Part shown: positions 34,549 to 41,909 of the stretch, in pieces
Numbering within the stretch: position 1 is the first letter of the stretch
How the letters are laid out: each line of letters begins with the position of its first letter
DNA from: an uncultured Pelagibacteraceae bacterium
GTDB taxonomy: Bacteria; Pseudomonadota; Alphaproteobacteria; Pelagibacterales; AG-422-B15
Direction of reading: 5' to 3'
Assembly: GCA_902578305.1 (NCBI GenBank)
Contig: CACHCK010000007.1
Location: 1-41,909 of the forward strand
Length of the DNA: 41,909 nucleotides
The notes under the pieces: model-generated
Told to the model about the DNA's origin: nothing
The model's input: only the letters and a program-made list of their open reading frames with translations
Database searches by the model: none
Program-made: the position numbers and the translations under genes

Positions 34549-35805
34549 TTAAGTCTGTAAAAGTTTTCTTCTTTCACTCTCAGCTCTAAATAATATTACT
34601 ATGCATGAAATAACAAAAAACAAAAAGGCGCCGATTAACACTTTAAATAATAAATTTGACGGAACTTCTTCAGAGTAGAGAAAATTAGTGTCATTATACT
34701 CAATAACGAGACTATTATTTTTTTTAACTTTTGCTAATTCTTCAACTTCACTTTCTAATTGCTTAATTTTTCTACCTGTTTCGCTCATTGAAATTTCCTC
34801 AAGTTCAAGCAATCTGCTTTGATCAATTTGATATTGAAAATTTTCAAGTTCTTTTAATAAATATTTGTTCTCGTATTGAGTATTTTCTCTCAAGATAAGT
34901 AACTCACTTTCCAATATATTAGAACCAAATAAATAGAGAGGTATTCCTTGATTTATAGAATATGAAAAAATATCTGGTGACTGAGGAAGTTCAATTTCAC
35001 GATTTATCATCGACTCACTATCAATAGTGCTCATCACTATTGTTTCTGAACTCAATTTAGAAGATTCAAACTCTATTTGAGGTAATACGTAGTCCAAACT
35101 ATTGGCTATTTTTAATGCTTCCGTAATAACTCTAATTTTATATGCCCTCTTATTTTCTTGATTCGTTAAATCAACACCTAAGAGTTGTAATTCTGCCTCT
35201 TGTTTGTCATGAATACTATTTATAAATAATTTTTCCTCAGAAATAATTTTTTTTGATACGTTTATTTCCTCTTCAAGGAGTTTGATGTACTTTTTTAATA
35301 CGGAATACTGCGCCTCAATTACCAGAGAACTCAAAAACTTACCTATATCGATATTATTTTCCGTCTCCTCAGTATGTGTCAAAGAAACGTTTATTACTGG
35401 ATCAATAAAGATTGAGTCTTTATCTTTAATATTAAAATTGATATTTTTTCTTTCAACAATATTTAATGCTATGCTGGACTCAAGCATAGAAATTTTAGCA
35501 TAATCGATTTTGTCTATTTCATCATAAGATAAATTATTTTCTCTTAAACTATTCTCAATATTAGTTTTATTTGTTAATTCATCTATAAGTCTACTCTTAA
35601 AATCGTATTCCAAATTACTCACTAACTGATCTGTAAAGTTTATTTCAAGATAGCTTTTTTTATATTTTACTCTTTCATAAAATAAAAAAGAGGTGAATAA
35701 GACCCCTACAATAATTGAAAGAATTATTAAAAACTTATTTTTATAGAGCGTAGAAATAATTGAAAATAAATCTAAATAATCATCATTATCAGCTGTTTTA
35801 TCCAT
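34549..35805 (-). CDS. Polysaccharide chain-length determinant, Wzz-like
   Basis: An inner-membrane polysaccharide co-polymerase. An N-terminal helix (FLIILSIIVGVLFTSFLF) and a C-terminal helix (LIGAFLFFVISCIVILF) flank a long periplasmic, coiled-coil-rich region of about 330 residues. This is the Wzz plan. There is no cytoplasmic kinase domain, so it is not a BY-kinase. The first gene of a minus-strand operon, divergent from the lactonase gene. It probably sets chain length together with the Wzy-like protein. Sequence is divergent and the family call rests mainly on topology and context. Confidence 0.78.
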   Translation of the reverse strand: MDKTADNDDYLDLFSIISTLYKNKFLIILSIIVGVLFTSFLFYERVKYKKSYLEINFTDQLVSNLEYDFKSRLIDELTNKTNIENSLRENNLSYDEIDKIDYAKISMLESSIALNIVERKNINFNIKDKDSIFIDPVINVSLTHTEETENNIDIGKFLSSLVIEAQYSVLKKYIKLLEEEINVSKKIISEEKLFINSIHDKQEAELQLLGVDLTNQENKRAYKIRVITEALKIANSLDYVLPQIEFESSKLSSETIVMSTIDSESMINREIELPQSPDIFSYSINQGIPLYLFGSNILESELLILRENTQYENKYLLKELENFQYQIDQSRLLELEEISMSETGRKIKQLESEVEELAKVKKNNSLVIEYNDTNFLYSEEVPSNLLFKVLIGAFLFFVISCIVILFRAESERRKLLQT

Positions 35806-35917
35806 TTAAGTATCTATGTTAATAAAGAATTTATAAATAATTATATTACTTTAACTTATTTTACAATATTCGATTTAGGTTAGTTTTCTGCAATTGTTTA
35901 TGTCATAATTCAATTAA

Positions 35918-36658
35918 ATGAGAATTGAAGATAAAATAAATTATGAAGATATATTGATTGAAGAAAAATTAATTAATAAAAATATTTTTTTATTAATTTC
36001 TCCAAATGCATCTCATCTAAACAAATTTTTATTAAAAATTTTCGCTTTATATAATAAAAAATATTCAAAATTCAATTTATTAATCTCAGGAGGCAGAACC
36101 TTTAATAAGTTTTTATTATTGTTAGGAAAAAAAAAATTCAAAGAAAAAATAATGAATATTTATCTAACTGATGAAAGAATGGTCAAAAGAAAATCAAATA
36201 ATTCAAATGAGAGAAAAATATTAAAATATTTAGGTATTTATAATAAAAATAAAAAAAATATTAGATTTTTTTCTTTATTAGAAAACCCAAATTTTAATTT
36301 GAATATGATAGCTAATAAATATCCCAGTCCAGCAAAAATTAATTTATGTTTACTTGGTGTAGGAGCTGATGGACACATCGCATCAATTTATGTAAAGAGT
36401 AAAAAAATAGTCAAACATAAAAATCTGTTAATTTGTAAAAATAAATACGAATATTTTAATCGTATTTCATTAAGTTTAGACTATTTAGCAAGAATACCTG
36501 TAATTATAATTCTAATACAAGATTTAAAAAAAACCAAAATTCTAGACGAGTGTATGAAACTTCGAAAAGAAAGTACCCTGCCAGTAATAAAACTCCTTCA
36601 CAAAAGTAAAGGAATTGTCTATGTGCTAACATCAAAATATTATATGAATAAATTATGA
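35918..36658 (+). CDS. 6-phosphogluconolactonase-like protein (NagB/PGL fold)
   Basis: This 246-residue protein has the sugar-phosphate lactonase/isomerase fold. FNLLISGGRTFNKFLLL binds phosphate. NIYLTDERMVKRKSNNSNER is the DER loop typical of 6-phosphogluconolactonases. CLLGVGADGHIASIYVKS carries the catalytic GxGxDGHxAS. No zwf or gnd is nearby, and it lies within a surface-polysaccharide locus. It overlaps the next gene by four bases (ATGA). It may act on another sugar-phosphate lactone or as an isomerase; the specific substrate is open. Confidence 0.78.
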   Translation: MRIEDKINYEDILIEEKLINKNIFLLISPNASHLNKFLLKIFALYNKKYSKFNLLISGGRTFNKFLLLLGKKKFKEKIMNIYLTDERMVKRKSNNSNERKILKYLGIYNKNKKNIRFFSLLENPNFNLNMIANKYPSPAKINLCLLGVGADGHIASIYVKSKKIVKHKNLLICKNKYEYFNRISLSLDYLARIPVIIILIQDLKKTKILDECMKLRKESTLPVIKLLHKSKGIVYVLTSKYYMNKL

Positions 36659-37554
36659 AGAAAATTCTAATTGGTCCTGCTAGCTTTAGCCAAATCAATA
36701 ACGTTGCAGAAAAGAAACTTGAAGAATTAGGTTTTTATTTGGTAAAAAATAAGTTTCATAGAAAAATTAAGACTAATGAGCTTATTGAAATATTATCAGA
36801 TAAAAATATTGTTGGGTCAATAGGTGGTCTTGAGAATTATACATCTCAAGTTTTGAAAGAATCAAATTTAAGAGTTATTTCAAGACTAGGTTCTGGTTTA
36901 GATAACATTGATTTAGACACAGCTAAGACTTTAAATATAAAAATTTTTTCAACACCTAGTGGACCCATAAATTCTGTTGCTGAATTAGTTATTGGAATGA
37001 TGATATCTCTCTCTAGAAAGATTTCTATGATGGATAGTGACATGAAATCAAAAAATTGGAACCGAATGTATGGAAGTTTGATTTACGACAAGCAAATTAC
37101 ATTAGTTGGTTACGGAAAAATAGGGAAAAAAGTACACGAATTACTTAAACCATTTAACAGTAAAATTAATATTGTTGATCCTAGCATAAACAATAAATCA
37201 ATTAGTAATTTACTATCGTTAGAAGATGCATTACCAATTTCTGATATAATATCATTTCATATAGATAAAAATATTGAAATTATTTCTCGAAAAAATATTG
37301 ATAAAATTAAGTCGGGTTGTATTTTGCTGAATTCATCGCGGGGAAATATTATATCTGAAGAGAATTTAATATATGGTATTGAAAACAAAATAATTTCATC
37401 TGCTTGGTTGGATGTATATAATGAGGAGCCTTATCAGGGCAAGTTGTGTAATTATAAAGAATTAATTTTAACTCCACATATTGGTTCTTTGACAACTGAA
37501 ACAAGATTAGCAATGGAAATAGAAGCAGTTAATAATCTTATAAAAGTTTTCTAA
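36655..37554 (+). CDS. D-isomer-specific 2-hydroxyacid dehydrogenase
   Basis: An NAD-dependent dehydrogenase of the phosphoglycerate-dehydrogenase family, 299 residues without the regulatory ACT domain. VISRLGSGLDNIDLDTAK, LVGYGKIGKKVHELLKPF (dinucleotide loop), LLNSSRGNIISEENLIY (Arg), LDVYNEEPYQG (Glu) and LTPHIGSLT (His) give the catalytic triad. It is translationally coupled to the lactonase-like gene. The pair suggests lactone opening to a 2-hydroxy acid followed by oxidation, or the reverse, but that is inference. Confidence 0.85.
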   Translation: MKKILIGPASFSQINNVAEKKLEELGFYLVKNKFHRKIKTNELIEILSDKNIVGSIGGLENYTSQVLKESNLRVISRLGSGLDNIDLDTAKTLNIKIFSTPSGPINSVAELVIGMMISLSRKISMMDSDMKSKNWNRMYGSLIYDKQITLVGYGKIGKKVHELLKPFNSKINIVDPSINNKSISNLLSLEDALPISDIISFHIDKNIEIISRKNIDKIKSGCILLNSSRGNIISEENLIYGIENKIISSAWLDVYNEEPYQGKLCNYKELILTPHIGSLTTETRLAMEIEAVNNLIKVF

Positions 37555-37559
37555 ATTAG

Positions 37560-39401
37560 CTATTGTGTTATAATTTTGTAAATCACGTCTTTAGTGCCGC
37601 TTATATTATTATTTAAAATATTATATTCTAATTCTTTTAAATTTTTATTTATTGTTTCTAATTGAATTTTAGATTCGTCTGCTTTTAATATTTTTGGGTG
37701 AAGTGTTTTTGTAATATTTTTACCTAAAAAAAGTTCTTCGTGCATCTTTTCTCCACTTTTTAATTCTGTAATTTCGATTTCTATATCTCCAGATAGATTA
37801 TTTTCATTTCTAACCTTCATACCAGATAATTCAATCATCCTTACTGCAAGATCAAGGATATTTATTGGTTTGCCCATCTCTAAAATAAAAATATCACCTC
37901 CCTTAGCCATAGCACCGGCTTGTATAACTAATGTTGCTGCTTCCTCTATAGTCATAAAGTATCTAGTCACTTTTTTATCTCTGACCGTTACTGGGCCCCC
38001 TTTAGAAATCTGATCTCGAAATAAAGTTATCACAGAGCCACTAGAGTTTAATACGTTACCAAATCTCACCATTGAAAAAACTGTATTATTTGAATTATGC
38101 CTAGATGCTAAAATCATTTCGGATATTCTTTTTGATGCACCCATTATGTTTGTAGAGTTCACAGCTTTATCTGAGCTCACTAAAATGAAATTCTTTACTT
38201 TATATTTCTCAGACAAATCGCAAAGATTGAGCGTTCCAAAAACATTATTCTTTACACCAGATATTATGTTACGCTCAACCATATCAACATGCTTATAAGC
38301 TGCAGCATGATAAACTGTGTGAACTGTATTATTTTTAAAAATTTCTGATAACGATTTTTCATCCAAGATGCTGCATAAAATTGGTTTTATTCTAACATTT
38401 AGAGACTTTTCAACTTTTATTTGCTCAAGCTCATTGTAAATATTAAAAATACTTAACTCATTATGATCAAGAATGATTAAATTTAATGGGTTTTTTTTAA
38501 TAATTTGAAAACATAACTCTCGACCAATGCTTCCGCCTGCACCAGAAACTAATATGTTTTGGTTTTGAATATTCTTACTTAACAAATCACTATTGCTTTC
38601 GACTTCAACTCTGCCAAGTAATTCATTAATATCAATTTCATTTACCTCATTAATCTTTAATTTTCCCAACGCTAGATCATCAATAGATGGTAAAGATACG
38701 ATTTTAGCAGAAAACTTTTTTATTCTATTTATGATTGATACTCTCTCTGCCAGTCCAAGATAAGGCATTGCTAGAAGTATATGCGTAATACCATATTTTT
38801 TTATAGCCAGGTCAATTTTTGATGAGTGAAAGATTCTATAACCATTTAGCGTTTGATTTTCCAAATCTTTTTTATCATCAACAAACCCAATGATGTTAAA
38901 CTCATTTGAATTTCCTATTGATGCAACATAGTTACTCCCTGCATTTCCAGCACCATAAATTAATAAATTATATTTTTTAATTTTTATTTGACTTTCAGAT
39001 AATATATACGCAGCCAAAATACGAATTAATGTAATTATAATAAAAGATAAAACTGGATGAATTATTCCTATACTTCGAGGTACTCCATCTATTCTTATGA
39101 AAATAACAATGAAGCTAAATATAAATGCATAGACTAAGAAAGATTTGAAGATTAAATAAATAGAATTGGTTCTTATATATCTAAAAACTTCCTTATAAAC
39201 ACCAAATAATAATAAAGAAAAAATGAAAAGCGATACGGAAACAATTGCGACATTAAAATATTCTAATTTCGGATATATTATCTTTTCATACCGAATTATA
39301 AAACTTCCCCATAACGCTAATAAACATGCGATTACATCAGCCGTAATTACTATTGATATTTTTTGCTTTCTATTTAATTTTTGTAATATTTCTTTTAACA
39401 T
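37560..39401 (-). CDS. Membrane nucleotide-sugar 4,6-dehydratase, FlaA1/CapD/WbpM-like
   Basis: It makes UDP-2-acetamido-2,6-dideoxy-4-ketohexose from UDP-GlcNAc. Four N-terminal membrane helices span about residues 15-140. A first Rossmann (LLIYGAGNAGSNYVASIG) is followed by the SDR catalytic domain starting ILVSGAGGSIGRELCFQI. The active-site segment SSDKAVNSTNIMGASKRISE has Met where most SDRs have Tyr, as in the WbpM S-M-K triad. Length is 613. Nine bases separate it from the sugar transferase upstream. Together with the reductase-like gene at 39975 it suits a 6-deoxy-HexNAc pathway. Confidence 0.88.
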   Translation of the reverse strand: MLKEILQKLNRKQKISIVITADVIACLLALWGSFIIRYEKIIYPKLEYFNVAIVSVSLFIFSLLLFGVYKEVFRYIRTNSIYLIFKSFLVYAFIFSFIVIFIRIDGVPRSIGIIHPVLSFIIITLIRILAAYILSESQIKIKKYNLLIYGAGNAGSNYVASIGNSNEFNIIGFVDDKKDLENQTLNGYRIFHSSKIDLAIKKYGITHILLAMPYLGLAERVSIINRIKKFSAKIVSLPSIDDLALGKLKINEVNEIDINELLGRVEVESNSDLLSKNIQNQNILVSGAGGSIGRELCFQIIKKNPLNLIILDHNELSIFNIYNELEQIKVEKSLNVRIKPILCSILDEKSLSEIFKNNTVHTVYHAAAYKHVDMVERNIISGVKNNVFGTLNLCDLSEKYKVKNFILVSSDKAVNSTNIMGASKRISEMILASRHNSNNTVFSMVRFGNVLNSSGSVITLFRDQISKGGPVTVRDKKVTRYFMTIEEAATLVIQAGAMAKGGDIFILEMGKPINILDLAVRMIELSGMKVRNENNLSGDIEIEITELKSGEKMHEELFLGKNITKTLHPKILKADESKIQLETINKNLKELEYNILNNNISGTKDVIYKIITQ

Positions 39402-39410
39402 AGCTTAAAA

Positions 39411-39971
39411 TTAATGTGAAATATCATTTTGATTTAATATCTTTATAAGAGTTAATAAAACAATTTTAAAATCAAAAAATAAAGATTGTTTATTGATGTA
39501 ATCAACTTCAAAATCTATTTTTTCCTTTATTGAAATATTATCTCTACCATTTATCTGGGCCCAACCTGTTACTCCAGGTAGAATTTTATCAATTCCGTTC
39601 TTGGACCTTAATTTAATTAGGTCACGTTGATTAAAAAGTGCTGGGCGAGGACCAACAAATGCCATGTCGCCTTTTATTATACTGTAAATTTGCGGTATTT
39701 CATCAATACTCAATTTTCTAAGAAAATAACCAACTCTTGTGACATAGTTGATATCTTCAGACATAAGCGCTGTAGAGATTTGAGGGGCTTTAATTGTCAT
39801 AGTTCTAAATTTTGGCATATAAAAAATAGAGTTGTTGATACCTATTCTTTTTGACCAATGAATAACAGGACCTTTAGAGTCAATTTTTATTAACAAAGAA
39901 ACAAATATTATTGGTATGATCAAAGCTAAAACTAATAGAAAACATATAGATAACCTTATTAAATAAATCAT
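39411..39971 (-). CDS. Initiating sugar phosphotransferase, PglC/WcaJ-like
   Basis: A monotopic phosphoglycosyltransferase that adds a sugar-1-phosphate to undecaprenyl phosphate to start a glycan. One N-terminal hydrophobic segment (FLLVLALIIPIIFVSLL) is followed by KRIGINNSIFYMPKFRTM. The catalytic Asp-Glu lies in KLSIDEIPQIYSIIKGDMAF. FVGPRPALFNQRDL and LPGVTGWAQINGRDNISI complete it. At 186 residues it is the short PglC form, lacking the long membrane domain of WcaJ. It overlaps no neighbour but sits three bases after the epimerase gene. Confidence 0.9.
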   Translation of the reverse strand: MIYLIRLSICFLLVLALIIPIIFVSLLIKIDSKGPVIHWSKRIGINNSIFYMPKFRTMTIKAPQISTALMSEDINYVTRVGYFLRKLSIDEIPQIYSIIKGDMAFVGPRPALFNQRDLIKLRSKNGIDKILPGVTGWAQINGRDNISIKEKIDFEVDYINKQSLFFDFKIVLLTLIKILNQNDISH

Positions 39972-39974
39972 ACA

Positions 39975-40907
39975 CTAATTAAAATATTTTCTAAAGGCTT
40001 CCTCAGTACTTAGTAAAGGCCTCCAATTTAATTCTTTAATGGCTTTATTTGAGTTCAGTCTAAAGGATGAATAAAGAGAATCAAATGTTGTTTGATGGCC
40101 TATAAATTTAAAGATATATAAAAGTATAGATTTTTTTATATAAAATGTACGTGTTTTTAATTTTTTAACTTCTGCAATTAAGTTTATTAATTCACTAAGT
40201 GAAATGTCTTTTCCGTCAGACAAACAATAAATATTATTTTTAGATATATCAGATATAATACATTTATAAAGAAAGTTATTTAAATTATCTATTGCTATTA
40301 TACTTCTTAAATTTTTTTCTTTTATTAATGGTATTGGTAATCTAAAATTTAACAAACCAATTAATTTTTTTAAATTGCCTTTTTGTTTATTGCCATAAAC
40401 AAGAGGTAGCCTTATAATTGTATAACTAATTGAACTATTTCTGGCTAACTGTATTAATTTTTTTTCTGCATACAGCTTTGCCTGGGCATAACTCGTAATA
40501 GGATTAGTTCTACTTTTTTCATCAAATGAAATGGAATGTGTGGTTTCACCATAAACTTTTATAGAACTTAAAAATATAAATCTTTTTACACCAGCTTTTT
40601 CTGCTTGTATTGCCAGCTTTTCGACAGATTTAGCATTAACTTGAAATATATCATTTTTTGATTTCGAATTATTATGTGCAATAGCTGCTAAATGAATAAT
40701 ACAGTCTATAGAACTCAAGTTTTCTGTTAAATCAAAATCATTTAAAAAAGACTTTAAATAAATAAAATTTACATTTTGTCTCATATGATTTTTATTTCTT
40801 GTAAGTTCCCAAATTTCCAAATTTTTATCTTTTTTTAAATATTCTTTTAATTTACTGCCAATAAATCCATTAGACCCAGTTACCAAAATTTTGAGTTTTT
40901 TATTCAT
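39975..40907 (-). CDS. NAD-dependent epimerase/dehydratase (nucleotide-sugar SDR)
   Basis: An extended SDR of 310 residues. KILVTGSNGFIGSKLKEYL is the dinucleotide loop. IIHLAAIAHNNSK and IFLSSIKVYGETTHS follow. The Tyr and Lys of the active site lie in TSYAQAKLYAEKKLI. IIRLPLVYGNKQKGNLKKL is the substrate region. In O-antigen loci such proteins act as 4-epimerases or, beside WbpM-like dehydratases, as 4-keto reductases (WbpV/WreQ type). The neighbouring dehydratase makes the reductase role attractive. It overlaps the GT4 gene by eight bases. Confidence 0.85.
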   Translation of the reverse strand: MNKKLKILVTGSNGFIGSKLKEYLKKDKNLEIWELTRNKNHMRQNVNFIYLKSFLNDFDLTENLSSIDCIIHLAAIAHNNSKSKNDIFQVNAKSVEKLAIQAEKAGVKRFIFLSSIKVYGETTHSISFDEKSRTNPITSYAQAKLYAEKKLIQLARNSSISYTIIRLPLVYGNKQKGNLKKLIGLLNFRLPIPLIKEKNLRSIIAIDNLNNFLYKCIISDISKNNIYCLSDGKDISLSELINLIAEVKKLKTRTFYIKKSILLYIFKFIGHQTTFDSLYSSFRLNSNKAIKELNWRPLLSTEEAFRKYFN

Positions 40908-41909
40908 AGAGTTTGAGAGTTTCAGCTATTATCTTATTTTGATTAAATTTTTTTACAGCTAGGTCCTTACAATTCCTTACCATATCTTTATAAATTTTTT
41001 TATTATCAATTAGAAATAAAATATTTTTTGCAATGCATTCGGGGGAATTTATTGGAACTAACTTTCCATTCAAATTGTTAATTATCACTTCATTGCAACC
41101 AGGAGTATTTGTAGTAATTGATGGAACTCCAGCTGCTGTCGCTTCAATTAATGATTTTGGCATTCCCTCTCCGTAATAAGTAGGTAAACAAAAAACATTT
41201 GTTTTATTCCATAATGATACCATATCTTCAACCCACCCAAGGTATTTTATAATGCCCTCTTTTTCCCATTGATGAATCTTTTTTAATTTTATGTGATCAG
41301 GATTTTCAATATCAGGGGATCCTGCCAAATAGAAGTTTATATCTTTTCTTCTCTTTTTAATTATTTTGATAGCATTTATATAATCACCAACACCCTTAGA
41401 CCATAACATTCTTGATGCTAATAAAATATTATTTGAAAATTTTTTATTCACTGTATTATATTTTTTTAAATTAACCCCTACTCCATTTTGAATAATTATT
41501 TCTGTTTGATTCTTATGCAACGTTTTAATAAATTTTTTATCGCTTTTATTTTGCACTATTACTTTTGAATTTTTAATAGATATATAAAGCATAGATTTAA
41601 TAAATAGTTGTAAAATAACATTTAGTATTCCTTTTCTACTAAATACAATTCCTGTTCCAGATACGGCATTGATAATTGTTTTTGTATTCATAAATTTTCC
41701 TAAAATTGACCCATAAATTACTGGTTTTAATGCTACATTATGCATGACATCTGGATTTATTTTTCTGACATACATAAAAATTTTTAATAAAACTAATATC
41801 TCAGAAAAAGGATTAAGGTTAGAACGTTTCAATCTCAAATTAAAAATATTGATATTATTTTTTCTAATTTTTTTTAAATATTTTTTTGAAGTGATTGTTG
41901 TAATTAAGT
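40900..41909 (-). CDS. Glycosyltransferase family 4 (5' end cut by window)
   Basis: A GT-B retaining glycosyltransferase building the surface glycan. The C-terminal donor domain has ILLASRMLWSKGVGDYI, FYLAGSPDIENPDHI, YLGWVEDMVSLWNKTNVFCL and YYGEGMPKSLIEATAAGVPS with the conserved Glu pair. The N-terminal half contains KINPDVMHNVALKPVIYGS. The frame remains open to the window end beyond the TTG at 41838 and the extra residues fit the family. The true start therefore lies outside. About 336 residues are visible. Confidence 0.9.
   Translation of the reverse strand, partial: LITTITSKKYLKKIRKNNINIFNLRLKRSNLNPFSEILVLLKIFMYVRKINPDVMHNVALKPVIYGSILGKFMNTKTIINAVSGTGIVFSRKGILNVILQLFIKSMLYISIKNSKVIVQNKSDKKFIKTLHKNQTEIIIQNGVGVNLKKYNTVNKKFSNNILLASRMLWSKGVGDYINAIKIIKKRRKDINFYLAGSPDIENPDHIKLKKIHQWEKEGIIKYLGWVEDMVSLWNKTNVFCLPTYYGEGMPKSLIEATAAGVPSITTNTPGCNEVIINNLNGKLVPINSPECIAKNILFLIDNKKIYKDMVRNCKDLAVKKFNQNKIIAETLKLYE

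Noticed and set aside
31966-41909. Surface-polysaccharide region as a mobile island
   Set aside because: No transposase, integrase, tRNA junction or direct repeats were seen at its inner edge, and base usage looks like the rest of the window.
1-41909. CRISPR arrays, insertion sequences, prophage modules, replication origin
   Set aside because: No regularly spaced repeats, transposase motifs or phage structural genes were found on either strand.

Overview
The window is strongly AT-rich, gene-dense chromosomal DNA that most likely comes from a free-living, probably marine, alphaproteobacterium. Several things point to that class: the DUF1013 protein at 18916, the three-gene proton transhydrogenase (pntAA-pntAB-pntB) preceded by a tiny aa3-oxidase-subunit-IV-like gene, the cysteine-free forms of ribosomal proteins bL31 and bL36, and the tol-pal cluster running into tilS and ftsH. 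The genus cannot be fixed from the sequence alone. There are no transposases, integrases, prophage modules or CRISPR arrays, and no gene-free stretch longer than about 300 bases.

Layout. 1-9929, minus strand: a truncated ftsH, then tilS, cpoB, pal, tolB, tolA, tolR, tolQ, a small PD-(D/E)XK Holliday-junction-resolvase-like nuclease, yebC, ymdB, a 5-formyl-THF cyclo-ligase gene, zapA and a coiled-coil ZapB-like gene. This is an envelope-constriction and cell-division block. The nuclease sits where related bacteria usually carry ruvC-ruvA-ruvB. 10095-16698, plus strand: tkt, gap, pgk, class I fba, efp and suhB, a compact central-carbon operon ending with translation factor EF-P. 16693-21416: a small membrane protein (minus), rpmE, a small heat-shock gene behind a three-hairpin leader that looks like a ROSE RNA thermometer, a quinone oxidoreductase, DUF1013, purE-purK, and rpsU, which appears to start at ATA.

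21421-28306 is mostly minus strand: pntB-pntAB-pntAA with the 36-residue membrane peptide gene, an alpha/beta hydrolase, a zinc-ligand-less GmhB-like phosphatase, an N-formylglutamate-amidohydrolase-like protein, rpmJ, tRNA-Val(GAC) and a DUF1329 protein. 28362-31963 carries hisN, an SCP2-domain gene (minus) with a terminator, an AlkA-type glycosylase, an acyltransferase and trhO.

31966-41909 is a surface-polysaccharide locus. One minus-strand operon holds wzz-like, TylF-like methyltransferase, SET-domain methyltransferase and O-antigen polymerase/ligase genes. A second holds a GT4 glycosyltransferase (cut by the window end), a sugar epimerase/reductase, a PglC-like phosphoglycosyltransferase and a FlaA1/WbpM-like 4,6-dehydratase. 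Between them, on the opposite strand, lies a two-gene cassette of a 6-phosphogluconolactonase-like protein and a D-2-hydroxyacid dehydrogenase. The dehydratase-reductase-transferase trio matches the genes that start a glycan on N-acetylquinovosamine-type diphosphoundecaprenol.

The items most worth a second look are the resolvase in the ruvCAB position, the ROSE-like leader, the ATA start of rpsU, the SET-domain gene inside the polysaccharide operon, and the lactonase-dehydrogenase cassette.
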